This document shows, piece after piece, positions 20,739 through 30,426 of a DNA stretch of 53,280 nt. The notes beneath the pieces were generated by a model, which was not told where the DNA came from, searched no databases, and was given only the letters and a program-made list of their open reading frames with translations. Each line of letters starts with the position of its first letter. The first letter of the stretch is position 1. Source of the DNA: Billgrantia kenyensis (lineage in GTDB: Bacteria; Pseudomonadota; Gammaproteobacteria; Pseudomonadales; Halomonadaceae); NCBI RefSeq assembly GCF_013697085.1, contig NZ_JACEFT010000028.1, positions 1 through 53,280 of the forward strand, read 5' to 3'. The position numbers and the translations under genes are program-made.

Positions 20739-21794
20739 ATGAACTCTGGATCCTTCCCCTCACGTCACTCCCTGCTGATCGCCTGCGGTCTGCTGGCCTG
20801 GGGCTCCCTTGCCCAGGCCGACGACCGCAGCGACTGGCCGGCGGAAGTGTTGCTGGGTACCGCCTCGCTTGGCGGTACCTATCAAGTCTACGGCGATGGC
20901 CTGGTCACCCGCATCAGCGAGGAACTGGGCATCACTGCCCTCTCCCAGGCGACTGGTGGCCCTTACCACAACATGACCTTGGTCCATACCGGGGAGGCGG
21001 AGCTGGGGCTGGTCACCCTGGGCCCTGCCAGGGATCTTTGGGAAGGCGAAGCGGAGTTTGCACGCGGCGAGGCCATGCGCAACGTACGTGCCCTCTTCCC
21101 CATGTATCAGACGCCGTTCCACGTGGTGACCCTGGCCAACTCGGGCATCGAGAGCCTCGAGGACCTGAGCGGCAAGCGGGTCGGTGTGGGCCCCATGGGT
21201 GGCACCTGTGCCTCCTACTGGCCGCGCTTTCTGGAGACGCTGGGCGTGGAGGACGTACAGCTGCAATATGCCGACGCCAACCACTTGGCAGACTACCTGA
21301 CTTCCCGGCTCAGCGACGCCTTTGCCTTCTGTGCCGGTCTGCCGATCAGCGCCTTTGAGCGTCTCGAGCTCAACCGCAGTGTGCACATGTTCGGCATGAC
21401 CGAAGAGCAGCAGCTCGCCTTGCTCGAGGCCTTCCCGGTCGAGCCTTTCGAGATCCCGGCCGACACCTATGCCAGCATGGAGGCTCCTCACGCCTCGGTC
21501 GCGCTGTGGAACTTCGCCATTGGCCACAAGGACCTGCCAGAGAGCTTCGTCTACGAGTTGATGTCGCTGGTACTCGATGCCCCTGAGGCGATGGAGACGA
21601 TCCATCCCGCCGCGCTCGAGACCCGCGCCGAGCACCTCGACAAGAACACGGTGATGTGGTTCCACCCCGGTGCCGTACGCTATTACCAGGAACACGGCCT
21701 GGAAGTGCCCAGTGCCATGCTGCCTCCGGAAATGCGTACGGACGAGGACGCCGAAGCGCCTGAAGCAACCGACGTTGACGACACGCCCGATTAA
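20739..21794 (+). CDS. TAXI-family TRAP solute receptor 2
   Basis: A 351-residue periplasmic TAXI receptor with signal peptide 1-27 (ending AQA) and mature start DDRSDWP. Family motifs are GTASLGGTYQ near 38, GPMGGTCASYW near 150 and FCAGLPISAF near 198. It is a paralogue of the receptor at 17443-18426 but differs in the pocket-region loops and carries an extra acidic tail (from about 325, rich in Glu/Asp). A strong AAGGAGGT ribosome site sits at 20726-20733. Two receptors for one permease suggest an extended substrate range, or that one copy has turned into a sensor partner; sequence alone cannot decide. Confidence 0.9.
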   Translation: MNSGSFPSRHSLLIACGLLAWGSLAQADDRSDWPAEVLLGTASLGGTYQVYGDGLVTRISEELGITALSQATGGPYHNMTLVHTGEAELGLVTLGPARDLWEGEAEFARGEAMRNVRALFPMYQTPFHVVTLANSGIESLEDLSGKRVGVGPMGGTCASYWPRFLETLGVEDVQLQYADANHLADYLTSRLSDAFAFCAGLPISAFERLELNRSVHMFGMTEEQQLALLEAFPVEPFEIPADTYASMEAPHASVALWNFAIGHKDLPESFVYELMSLVLDAPEAMETIHPAALETRAEHLDKNTVMWFHPGAVRYYQEHGLEVPSAMLPPEMRTDEDAEAPEATDVDDTPD

Positions 21795-21813
21795 GCACAC
21801 CGTCAACCCGACA

Positions 21814-21853
21814 AAAAATACGCAGCCCCGCCATGGCGGGGCTGCGCTGTTTC
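21814..21853. terminator. Bidirectional terminator between TAXI operon and sodC
   Basis: A 12-bp perfect stem (21821-21832 with 21835-21846, AT in between). On the minus strand it is followed by a run of six T, giving a good intrinsic terminator for sodC; on the plus strand a weaker T-rich tail follows for the TAXI operon. Confidence 0.8.
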
Positions 21854-21880
21854 AGGATGAGGCGTTGCACGGGGCCGCGG

Positions 21881-22420
21881 TCACGACTCAACCACGCCAC
21901 AGGCCATGCGACCCCCGCCGCCGCCAAGTTCAGGCTCGTCGGAGTAGGTGTCACCGCCCTCGTGAATCATCAGGCTGCGGTCCTGGATATCCTCGACGGT
22001 CAGCCGCGGCGCCAGCACCGGCAAGTTGGCCTCGCCATCCTCGTTGACGATCAGCACCGGCAGGTCACCCAGATGCCCGTCGCCGTAGGGTCCCTGGTGG
22101 GTATCGGTTTCTTCCGGGTCGTAGTGTCCCCCCGCCTCGCCGGCGGCTTCCATTTCACCATCCTCGTTCTCACCCGGCTCGCAGCTGGGGTTCTCGTGAA
22201 CGTGGAAGCCGTAGACGCCGGGCGGCATCTCGCGCAGGTCGGGGGTCAGCAGAAGACCGTGGTCGCTATCCTCGAGGGTGATGGTGCCGATGGAGTCCTC
22301 GATGCCATCGACGCTCACCCAGTTCATTTCCACTTCATGGCCTTCCTGGGCCTGGGCCTGTCCCACTCCGGCCAGCAGCAGGGAGGCGACAGCGACTCCC
22401 GTAAGGTTGGCATGGCGCAT
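21881..22420 (-). CDS. sodC: Periplasmic Cu/Zn superoxide dismutase
   Basis: A 179-residue exported enzyme that converts superoxide to hydrogen peroxide and oxygen. The signal peptide is 1-24 (ending AQA). Copper and zinc ligands are visible in GFHVHENPSC (two His and the disulfide Cys), GGHYDP, the zinc-loop His in HQGPYGDGHLGDLP, and SLMIHEGGD. The partner Cys and the active-site Arg appear in GGRMACGVV. The loop between the first Cys and GGHYDP is enriched in Glu, fitting a halophile. It is a single-gene unit with its own terminator. Confidence 0.95.
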   Translation of the reverse strand: MRHANLTGVAVASLLLAGVGQAQAQEGHEVEMNWVSVDGIEDSIGTITLEDSDHGLLLTPDLREMPPGVYGFHVHENPSCEPGENEDGEMEAAGEAGGHYDPEETDTHQGPYGDGHLGDLPVLIVNEDGEANLPVLAPRLTVEDIQDRSLMIHEGGDTYSDEPELGGGGGRMACGVVES

Positions 22421-22501
22421 CTAGCGACCTCCTTTTCCTGATTCCATGGATATGCAGGATCAGGCTAGCCACAGATGCACTTCGGCGCCAAGAAAAAGCC
22501 G

Positions 22502-23338
22502 TCAAGCCAGGTTGTCGAGGATACGCAGGCAGGGAGTCGCCTGGTTGAGGGTATAGAAGTGCAGGCCCGGCGCGCCGCCGTCCAGCAGGCGCTGGCACAG
22601 CCGCGACACCACCTCGGTGCCGAACTCGGCGATGGCCTCGCTGTCGTCACCGTAGGCCTCGAGCTGCTTGCGGATCCAGCGCGGGATCTCGGCACCGCAG
22701 GCGTCGGAAAAGCGAGCCAGCTTGGTGTAGTTGGTGATCGGCATGATGCCCGGAACGATCGGCGCCTCGACGCCGAGTGCCCGGGCACGTTCGACGAAGT
22801 GGAAGTAAGCCTCGGCAGTAAAGAAATACTGGGTAATGGCGAGATCGGCACCCGCCTTCATCTTGCGTACGAAGTTCTCGAGGTCACGCTCGAAGCTCGG
22901 CGCCTGGGGGTGTGACTCCGGGTAGGCCGCCACGGCGATCTCGAAATGGTCGCCGGTCTCTTCACGAATGAATTCCACCAGCTCGTTGGCATAGCGCAGC
23001 TCACCGATTCCGCCCATGCCGGAGGGAAGGTCGCCTCGCAGCGCCACCAGGCTGTCGATGCCCTCTTCGCGATACTGGACGAGCAGGTCGCGAAGCTGAG
23101 CCTTCTCGCTGCCGATGCAGGAAAGATGTGGGGCGGTGGTGATGCCCGCCTCACGCACGGCCCTGACGGTATCCAAGGTGCGCCCCTGGGTCGAGCCGCC
23201 CGCCCCGTAGGTCACGGAAAAGAACCGGGGGTTCCGCTCAGCCAGGGCATCGCGCACCCCGACCAGTTTCTCGCGCCCCACCTCGGTATTGGGCGGAAAG
23301 AACTCGAAGCTGATGCCTAGCGGATATGAGGTGCTCAT
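22502..23338 (-). CDS. metF: Methylenetetrahydrofolate reductase
   Basis: A 278-residue FAD enzyme that reduces 5,10-methylene-THF to 5-methyl-THF for methionine synthesis. The TIM-barrel shows the family pattern: FEFFPP near 12, SVTYGAGGS near 42, LRGDLP near 104, and AITQYFF near 170 followed by PGIMPI. I start at the ATG at 23338 giving the usual length; the upstream extension lacks similarity. With ahcY and metK nearby on the same strand it supplies the activated methyl cycle. A 14-bp perfect palindrome (23387-23400) lies about 50 bp upstream and may be an operator or hairpin in its leader. Confidence 0.95.
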   Translation of the reverse strand: MSTSYPLGISFEFFPPNTEVGREKLVGVRDALAERNPRFFSVTYGAGGSTQGRTLDTVRAVREAGITTAPHLSCIGSEKAQLRDLLVQYREEGIDSLVALRGDLPSGMGGIGELRYANELVEFIREETGDHFEIAVAAYPESHPQAPSFERDLENFVRKMKAGADLAITQYFFTAEAYFHFVERARALGVEAPIVPGIMPITNYTKLARFSDACGAEIPRWIRKQLEAYGDDSEAIAEFGTEVVSRLCQRLLDGGAPGLHFYTLNQATPCLRILDNLA

Positions 23339-23386
23339 GAAAGTCTCTCTGGTTTGCCAGTGGCGATGCGAATCCCTGCATTCTGC

Positions 23387-23400
23387 CGTCCGGCCGGACG
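23387..23400. promoter_or_regulatory. Palindrome upstream of metF
   Basis: CGTCCGG-CCGGACG is a perfect 14-bp palindrome in the 249-bp divergent region between metF and the AEC transporter gene. It could be a regulator site or a leader hairpin; it does not match the MetJ box. No other clear element is visible in this gap apart from a CTGATGC/GCATCAG hairpin near 23480. Confidence 0.35.
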
Positions 23401-23587
23401 CCTGACCAATGAAAAGTTCCACACTGGCACATGAGCTTCCGTCATATAGAGCTGAAGGATTAGAACCTTTGGGCCTGATGCAGACTCTCTGGCATCAGCC
23501 TGGGGAAGTCCTGCCGAGGCAACACAACGGCTGACAGCCGCCCTGTCGAAAGGCATCATATCGGCTTTCAGCGATGGATGAGCTGGC

Positions 23588-24517
23588 ATGATCGACCCCG
23601 GAGCCCTGCTGGGCCCCCTCTGGACGCTTCTGGCCTTCGTCGGCCTGGGTTGGCTGGCGGCACGACGACTGGCCATCGACCCGCGGCCCATCGCCACCTT
23701 GCTGATCTACATCATCGCCCCGCTGACCTTCTTCCGCGGCCTGCTGCTGGGCGGCCCGACGCCTCAGTACCTGCTGCTGACGCTGGCGCTGTTCCTGCTG
23801 GCGAGCCTGGTCGCCGCCACCATCAACCCCTTGGCCAAACGCTTCCTCTCCTCCCAGGAGAGCGCCGTGTTGGCCTTCTCCTCCGGCACCGGCAATACCG
23901 GCTACTTTGGCCTGCCCATCGCCATGCTCCTGCTGCCCCCCGAAGGGGTGACCCTCTATCTCTTCTGCATTCTCGGGGTGACGCTCTACGAGTTCACGGT
24001 GGGCTTCTACCTCAGTGCCCGCGGCCGGTTCTCGGTGCGCGAGAGCCTGGTCAAGATCGTGCGCCTGCCCCTGATCTACGCCTTTCTCGCCGCGCTGCTG
24101 GTGAGTGGCTTGGGCATGACGCTGCCGAGCGCCCTGATGGAAAGCCTGACGGTGTTTCCGGCCACCTATACCCTGCTCGGCATGATGATCATCGGTATGA
24201 CCTTGGGTCGCGTGGCGATCCGCGAGATCGACCTGCGCTTCATGGCCGGCTGCGTGACGATTCGCTACCTGCTGTGGCCGTGGCTAATGCTGGCCGTGGT
24301 GCTGTTGCTCCAGACCATGATGCCCCTGCCCGGCGAGCTGGCCTTGGCCCTGCTGCTGTTCGGAGTGGTCCCGATGGCCGCCAACGTGGTGGTGGTCGCC
24401 ATGGAGCTTGGCATCAAGCCGGAGAAGGGCGCCCTGGCTGTGCTGGTCACCACCCTGGCCGCCCCACTGCTGGTTCCCCTCTACCTGCCACTGCTGATGC
24501 GCCTGGCCGGCCTGTAG
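23588..24517 (+). CDS. AEC-family membrane permease
   Basis: A 309-residue auxin-efflux-carrier (AEC) family protein of the inner membrane, with about ten hydrophobic segments in two halves. Conserved polar breaks in helices are visible at GTGNTGYFGLPIA near 99 and GVVPMAANVVVVAMELG near 257, as in other AEC proteins. Bacterial members carry malate, malonate or other anions or are of unknown substrate. It starts at ATG 23588, divergent from metF, and is followed by two small genes on the same strand. Confidence 0.87.
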   Translation: MIDPGALLGPLWTLLAFVGLGWLAARRLAIDPRPIATLLIYIIAPLTFFRGLLLGGPTPQYLLLTLALFLLASLVAATINPLAKRFLSSQESAVLAFSSGTGNTGYFGLPIAMLLLPPEGVTLYLFCILGVTLYEFTVGFYLSARGRFSVRESLVKIVRLPLIYAFLAALLVSGLGMTLPSALMESLTVFPATYTLLGMMIIGMTLGRVAIREIDLRFMAGCVTIRYLLWPWLMLAVVLLLQTMMPLPGELALALLLFGVVPMAANVVVVAMELGIKPEKGALAVLVTTLAAPLLVPLYLPLLMRLAGL

Positions 24518-24586
24518 AGCGATTGGCCTTGAAGCCCGGCCCGGTAGAGCTAGCCTGAAGAAAGGTATCTTCGGAAGGAGGCCATC

Positions 24587-24937
24587 ATGCATCGTCATGG
24601 ATATTGGGCGCTCGCCATCGTCATGCTGCTGTTCCTCGCCCCCGCCCAGGCCCACCATGGCTGGGTCGGCGGCGAGACCATCGAGATCGAAGGCACCATC
24701 ACCCATGTACGCTTGGGCAACCCCCACGGCGAAGTGCAACTCGACGTGGATGGCGAAACCTGGACGGTCGAGGTCGGCCAGCCCTGGCGCAACGAACGCG
24801 CCGGATTGGAAGAGGGCGACCTCGCCGAAGGCGTGGAGCTGCGCGTCTCGGGCGAATATGCCCGTGAAGGTGTGCTCAAGGCCGAGCAGCTGTGGATTGG
24901 CGAAGAACACTACGTGCTGTATCCCGGGCGAATCTGA
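24587..24937 (+). CDS. DUF6152-like exported small protein
   Basis: A 116-residue protein with a signal peptide (1-22, ending AQA) and mature start HHGW. The rest is a short beta-rich domain with the pattern IEIEGTITHVRLGNPHGEV, then WTVEVGQPWRNERAGL, resembling DUF6152 proteins. The N-terminal HH of the mature chain could bind a metal. A strong GGAAGGAGG ribosome site precedes the ATG. It is followed after 9 bases by a gene for a small membrane protein, so the two probably act together. Function is not known. Confidence 0.72.
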   Translation: MHRHGYWALAIVMLLFLAPAQAHHGWVGGETIEIEGTITHVRLGNPHGEVQLDVDGETWTVEVGQPWRNERAGLEEGDLAEGVELRVSGEYAREGVLKAEQLWIGEEHYVLYPGRI

Positions 24938-24946
24938 CCTGGCGAC

Positions 24947-25411
24947 GTGGAAGCCCTGCTGACATCGCTCGCCGATACTGCCCTGGCCGAATGGATGCGA
25001 CTCTCGCGCTGGGGCTATGCGGCGATCAATGCACTGCACGTGCTGGGCATCGCCCTGCTGATCGGTGCCATCCTCGCTCTCGACCTGCGCTTGCTGGGTT
25101 GGCGCCAGCGCTTGCCGGTGCGTGAACTGGGCCAGCTGCTGCAGCCGGTGGCGATCGCTGGGCTCCTGCTGGCAATGGCCACCGGGGCGCTGCTGTTTCT
25201 CGCCGACCCCAGCGGCTATGCCGCCATGCCGCTGTTCTTGCTCAAGCTGGCACTGATCGCACTGGCCATCGCCAATGCGCTGCTGCTCAACTTGGGGCCA
25301 GGGCTGGAAAATGCCTCGCCGCGGCGGCAGCTCGTGGCCGGCACTCTGTCGCTGCTGCTATGGCCGGCAGTGCTGCTGGCGGGTCGCATGCTCGCCTTCG
25401 TCGACGGCTGA
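24947..25411 (+). CDS. Small four-helix membrane protein (DUF6644-like)
   Basis: A 154-residue integral membrane protein with about four helices (roughly 22-45, 62-84, 92-112 and 127-148). The first helix region contains AINALHVLGIALLIG, in which the His and polar residues resemble small haem- or quinone-associated families such as DUF6644/DUF2214. The assignment is tentative. The start is a GTG nine bases after the preceding stop. Pairing with the exported DUF6152-like protein suggests a membrane-periplasm module of unknown role. Confidence 0.65.
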   Translation: MEALLTSLADTALAEWMRLSRWGYAAINALHVLGIALLIGAILALDLRLLGWRQRLPVRELGQLLQPVAIAGLLLAMATGALLFLADPSGYAAMPLFLLKLALIALAIANALLLNLGPGLENASPRRQLVAGTLSLLLWPAVLLAGRMLAFVDG

Positions 25412-25418
25412 CAAATGG

Positions 25419-25442
25419 AAGCGCCGCCCGCAGGCGGCGCTT
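25419..25442. terminator. Bidirectional terminator
   Basis: A 10-bp perfect stem (AAGCGCCGCC / GGCGGCGCTT) with a CGCA loop and a T-rich edge on both strands. It lies between the plus-strand small membrane-protein gene and the convergent ahcY. Confidence 0.82.
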
Positions 25443-25462
25443 TCATTGCCTCGTGGGACACC

Positions 25463-26872
<1,410 letters not shown>

Positions 26873-26970
26873 GCGTCACCTCTCTCGAGCGAAAAACGGT
26901 GCCCTCACTATAGGCAGGGAACGCTGGCAGCGACAATCAACGCTCGCACCTCCCTGGCTGATCGACACAC
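26873..26970 (-). other. Structured leader upstream of ahcY
   Basis: Read toward ahcY, CAGGGA and TCCCTG can pair around an AGCG/CGCT stem. The GGTGC that follows the first arm can pair with GCACC after the second arm, giving a pseudoknot-like layout. The conserved bases of the SAH riboswitch (the AGGCTCG and AACGGCGCTC blocks) are not present, so I do not call one. Confidence 0.3.
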
Positions 26971-26999
26971 TCGAACGGCACCGGAGGTACCGAACGAAG

Positions 27000-27056
27000 T
27001 GGGGTGGCGCTCGGCTGAAGCCCAGGCCGGGGAGAGCCCGTCACGATGCCACCCCA
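27000..27056 (-). terminator. Long stem-loop downstream of the SLC13 transporter gene
   Basis: Arms TGGGGTGGC and GCCACCCCA pair perfectly around a GC-rich 39-base centre that can itself fold. It begins seven bases after the transporter stop. No T-run follows, so it may act as a 3' stabiliser or Rho-linked end rather than an intrinsic terminator. Confidence 0.45.
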
Positions 27057-27063
27057 GTGAAGG

Positions 27064-28683
27064 TCAGAACTGCAGCCCCAACGCAAAGCCGCCGAGCAGA
27101 TAGCAGAACAGCGTGATCAAGACGACCCCGATGATGTTGAGAACGACGCCGCCGCGGGCCATCTGACCAATGGTGACCGCGCCGGTGCCGAACACGATGG
27201 CATTGGGTGGCGTACCGACCGGCAGCATGAAGGCGCAGGTCGCGGCGAAGGCCGCAGGAATCAGCAGCGTCATCGGGTCGGCGCCGATGCCCACTGCCAC
27301 CCCTCCGAGCACGGGGATGAATGTCGCAGCCGTCGCCGTGTTGCTGGTGACCTCGGTGAGGAAGAGCACGATAGAGGCCACGGCGGCGACCAGCAGCAGG
27401 ATCGGCAGCACATGCAGCCCGGTGATCTGCTCGCCGAACCAGCTGTCGAGACCGGTTCCGGCTACCGCACCCGCCAGGCTCAGGCCACCGCCGAACAGTA
27501 GCAAGACGCCCCAGGGCAGCCCGTCCTCGGCATCCTGCCAGGTCAGCACCATCTCGTCCCGCCCTCGCGCGGGGAGGAAGAACAGCGCAATGCCGGCAGC
27601 GATGGCAATGGCGGTGTCATCGAGATTACCCAGCGGCCCCAAGCGCTCTCCCACTCCCGGGATACTGGCAAGCAGGCCGGGCACGACCCACAGGAAGGCC
27701 GCCGAGCCGAACACCAGCATCACCATCTTCTCGCCTTGGCTGAGCCCGCCGAGTTTTTGGATCTCGCCGTCGATCATCTCCTTGCCGCCGGGAATCTCCG
27801 CGACCTTGAACGGGTAGAGCACCCGGGTCATCAACACCCAACCCACCAGGATGAAGGTGAACCCCAGGGGCACACCGAGCATCATCCATTCGAGAAAGCC
27901 GATGTTGCGACCCAACTCGTCGGCGGCGTAGCCGGCGACGATAGCGTTGGGGGGGCTGCCAAGCAGGGTGCCGAGGCCGCCCATGCTCGCCGACCAGGCG
28001 ATTGCCAGGAGCAGGCAGAGACCGAAGCGCTTGACGTTCTCATCAACGATGAAGTCGACGTGGCCGGGCCGGTGATGGTCGTGCTCGTGTCCCGCCGGGT
28101 CATGTCCCGGCGCGGGTGTGGCCATCGACTCGCCGCTGCGTTCCGCGACCAGGGCCAGCACGGAGAGGCCGATCGGCAGCATCATCAGCGTTGTCGCGGT
28201 GTTGGAGACCCACATCGACAGGAACCCCGTGGCGAGCATCATGCCGAGCACGATCCGATGCGGCGAGACCCCGACCCGGGCCAGGGTCAAGAGCGCGATG
28301 CGCCGGTGCAGGTTCCACTTCTCCATGGCGATGGCGATCAGGAAACCGCCGAGAAACAGAAACACGATGGAGCTCGCGTAGGGCGCCGTGGCCTGAGCGA
28401 CGGTTCGCTCCGTCAGCATCGGGATCAGCACGATCGGCAGCAGGGCCGTAGCCGAGAGCGGGATCGCCTCGGTCATCCACCACACCGCCATCAGGGCGCC
28501 GATCGTCGCCACCCAGCGCGCATCCGGCGACAGTCCTTCGGCCTGGCCCATGGCAAGCCAGACGATCAGCGCCACCAGCAACCCGAAGGCGCGCAGCCCC
28601 CATATCAATCTGGCGGAGCGCCCGCTGGCCTCTTCGCCACCCGGCGCCTCGCCCTGTCTCTGCTCGTGGGGTTGCTTGTCCAT
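27064..28683 (-). CDS. SLC13/DASS-family sodium-anion symporter with His-rich loop
   Basis: A 539-residue inner-membrane transporter of the divalent anion:Na+ symporter family (dicarboxylates or sulfate). The two Ser-Asn-Thr signatures that bind Na+ and carboxylate are visible: MWVSNTATTLMM near 157 and EVTSNTATAATF near 445, with the PNAIV motifs SPPNAIVAG and TPPNAIVFG. A soluble basic/acidic head precedes TM1. The loop near 194-210 carries six His (GHDPAGHEHDHHRPGH), unusual in the family and suggestive of metal contact. It is co-directional with metK and ahcY but separated by structured gaps. Confidence 0.9.
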   Translation of the reverse strand: MDKQPHEQRQGEAPGGEEASGRSARLIWGLRAFGLLVALIVWLAMGQAEGLSPDARWVATIGALMAVWWMTEAIPLSATALLPIVLIPMLTERTVAQATAPYASSIVFLFLGGFLIAIAMEKWNLHRRIALLTLARVGVSPHRIVLGMMLATGFLSMWVSNTATTLMMLPIGLSVLALVAERSGESMATPAPGHDPAGHEHDHHRPGHVDFIVDENVKRFGLCLLLAIAWSASMGGLGTLLGSPPNAIVAGYAADELGRNIGFLEWMMLGVPLGFTFILVGWVLMTRVLYPFKVAEIPGGKEMIDGEIQKLGGLSQGEKMVMLVFGSAAFLWVVPGLLASIPGVGERLGPLGNLDDTAIAIAAGIALFFLPARGRDEMVLTWQDAEDGLPWGVLLLFGGGLSLAGAVAGTGLDSWFGEQITGLHVLPILLLVAAVASIVLFLTEVTSNTATAATFIPVLGGVAVGIGADPMTLLIPAAFAATCAFMLPVGTPPNAIVFGTGAVTIGQMARGGVVLNIIGVVLITLFCYLLGGFALGLQF

Positions 28684-28827
28684 TGGTCGATCTCTCCATT
28701 ACTTGCTTTTACTTTGCTGGCACAGCGAGCGACCGCTGCCGGGCCTCCGCATGGTGGCTCCGACAGCAGCTGCCCACTGAGATTCACTTCATGGGGGGTG
28801 GTCGACCCTCTATTTCGACCATAACAG

Positions 28828-28859
28828 CAGGCCCCGCACGGCTAAGCCGGCGGGGCCTG
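28828..28859 (-). terminator. metK terminator hairpin
   Basis: A 10-bp stem (CAGGCCCCGC / GCGGGGCCTG) with a 12-base loop starts 23 bp after the metK stop. A weak T-containing tail follows on the minus strand. Confidence 0.7.
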
Positions 28860-28882
28860 TCACTTCATGCCTGGGCGAGTGC

Positions 28883-30103
28883 TTACAAACCGGCGGCCTG
28901 ACGCAGCGCCGCGGCGCGGTCGGTGCGCTCCCAGGGGAAGGCGGTAAAGGTCTCGGTGTGCTCCTGACCCTTGGTGTCCTTCCAGTGGTAGCTGGTCTCG
29001 AAGGGCTCACGACCGAAGTGGCCATAGGCTGCAGTGAGCTGATACATCGGGTGCAACAGATCGAGCATGCGCGTAATGGCGAACGGGCGCAGATCGAAGT
29101 GCTCGCGCGTCAGTTCGATGATGCGCGCCTCGTCCACCTTGGCCGTGCCGAAGGTGTTGATCGACACCGAGGTGGGCTCGGCCACGCCGATGGCATAGGA
29201 AACCTGAATCTCGCAGCGGTCGGCGAGCCCGGCGGCGACGATGTTCTTGGCCACGTAGCGTCCGGCGTAGGCGGCGCTACGGTCGACCTTGGAGGGGTCC
29301 TTGCCGGAGAAGGCGCCGCCGCCATGGCGCGCCATGCCGCCGTAGGTATCGACGATGATCTTGCGCCCGGTGAGGCCGCAGTCGCCCACCGGACCGCCGA
29401 TGACGAACTTGCCGGTGGGGTTGATGTGGTACTTGGTCGACTCGGTCAGCCACTCGGCCGGGATCACCTCCTCGATGATCTCGCGCTTGACCATGCGTCG
29501 CAGCTCCTCCTGATCGATCTCCGGCGCATGCTGAGTCGAGAGCACCACCGCCTCGACGCCGCAGGGCATGCCCGCCTCGTCGTAGCGGAACGTCACCTGG
29601 CTCTTGGCGTCCGGGCGCAGCCACGGCAGCAGACCATGCTTGCGCAGCTCGGCCTGGCGCTCCACCAGGCGATGAGCATAGTGGATCGGCGCTGGCATGA
29701 GGGATTCTGTCTCGTTGGTGGCATAACCGAACATCAGCCCCTGGTCGCCCGCCCCCTGATCTTCCGGCTTGCTGCGATCGACCCCTTGGGCAATATCCAC
29801 GCTCTGCTTGCCGATCAGGTTCAGCACGCCGCAGGTCTCACCGTCGAAGCCAACCTCGGAGGAGGTGTAGCCGATATCGATGATCACCTGACGCACCAGT
29901 TCCTCGAGGTCGACCCAGGCCGAAGTGGTAATCTCGCCGGCGACGATGGCCACGCCGGTCTTGACCAGCGTCTCGCAGGCCACCCTGGCATGCTTGTCGC
30001 GGGCGATGATGGCGTCCAGCACCGCATCGGAGATCTGGTCGGCGATCTTGTCCGGATGCCCCTCGGAGACGGATTCGGAGGTGAACAGGGAGTATTCGCT
30101 CAT
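28883..30103 (-). CDS. metK: S-adenosylmethionine synthetase
   Basis: A 406-residue enzyme that makes S-adenosylmethionine from methionine and ATP. The ATP-site GHPDK lies at 14-18, the hexapeptide GAGDQG near 119, and the phosphate loop [19 protein letters not shown] near 260-278. All are intact. The ATG at 30103 follows GAAGGG; a longer frame reaching the divergent gene has no family support. It is divergent from tktA, a frequent arrangement in gammaproteobacteria. It forms a functional set with metF and ahcY. Confidence 0.97.
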   Translation of the reverse strand: MSEYSLFTSESVSEGHPDKIADQISDAVLDAIIARDKHARVACETLVKTGVAIVAGEITTSAWVDLEELVRQVIIDIGYTSSEVGFDGETCGVLNLIGKQSVDIAQGVDRSKPEDQGAGDQGLMFGYATNETESLMPAPIHYAHRLVERQAELRKHGLLPWLRPDAKSQVTFRYDEAGMPCGVEAVVLSTQHAPEIDQEELRRMVKREIIEEVIPAEWLTESTKYHINPTGKFVIGGPVGDCGLTGRKIIVDTYGGMARHGGGAFSGKDPSKVDRSAAYAGRYVAKNIVAAGLADRCEIQVSYAIGVAEPTSVSINTFGTAKVDEARIIELTREHFDLRPFAITRMLDLLHPMYQLTAAYGHFGREPFETSYHWKDTKGQEHTETFTAFPWERTDRAAALRQAAGL

Positions 30104-30426
30104 GCGTGTCGACCCTTCTATGTATCGGCAAGCGTTAGTATCGGTAAGGCGCGGCGCTGTCGTCGAAGCGGGGTGACGACGCCTGAGGCGGCATGATGCC
30201 TGGCTTCCTGCCCGGCGAGCATGCAGCGCTGTGAGCACACGAGTTTACATGCTGGCACCGGCAGTGGCACCCGTCATTTGATGACCGGCGGCAAGTCGGC
30301 GACAATAGGCGCCCGGATTCGACTGCGCCGTACCTTCTTGCGGCGCCCAGCCAGAACGCTACCGGCAGGCCCGGCAGGCCGCCGATGACTTGCCCCATTC
30401 TGCCGCAGGCGAGGAGCTAACCCAAC
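30104..30426. promoter_or_regulatory. Divergent metK / tktA control region
   Basis: No gene is seen in this 323-bp gap. A plausible sigma70 promoter for tktA is TTGATG (30278-30283), 17 bp, GACAAT (30301-30306). A hairpin GCGCCG/CGGCGC with a 10-base loop lies at 30325-30346 in the tktA leader. I recognise no SAM riboswitch on the metK side. Confidence 0.4.

Noticed and set aside
26873..27060. An SAH riboswitch before ahcY
   Set aside because: The invariant blocks of the consensus are missing, so only a generic foldable leader is reported.
30104..30426. A SAM riboswitch in the metK leader
   Set aside because: No SAM-I, SAM-II or SAM/SAH core motif could be recognised on the metK strand.
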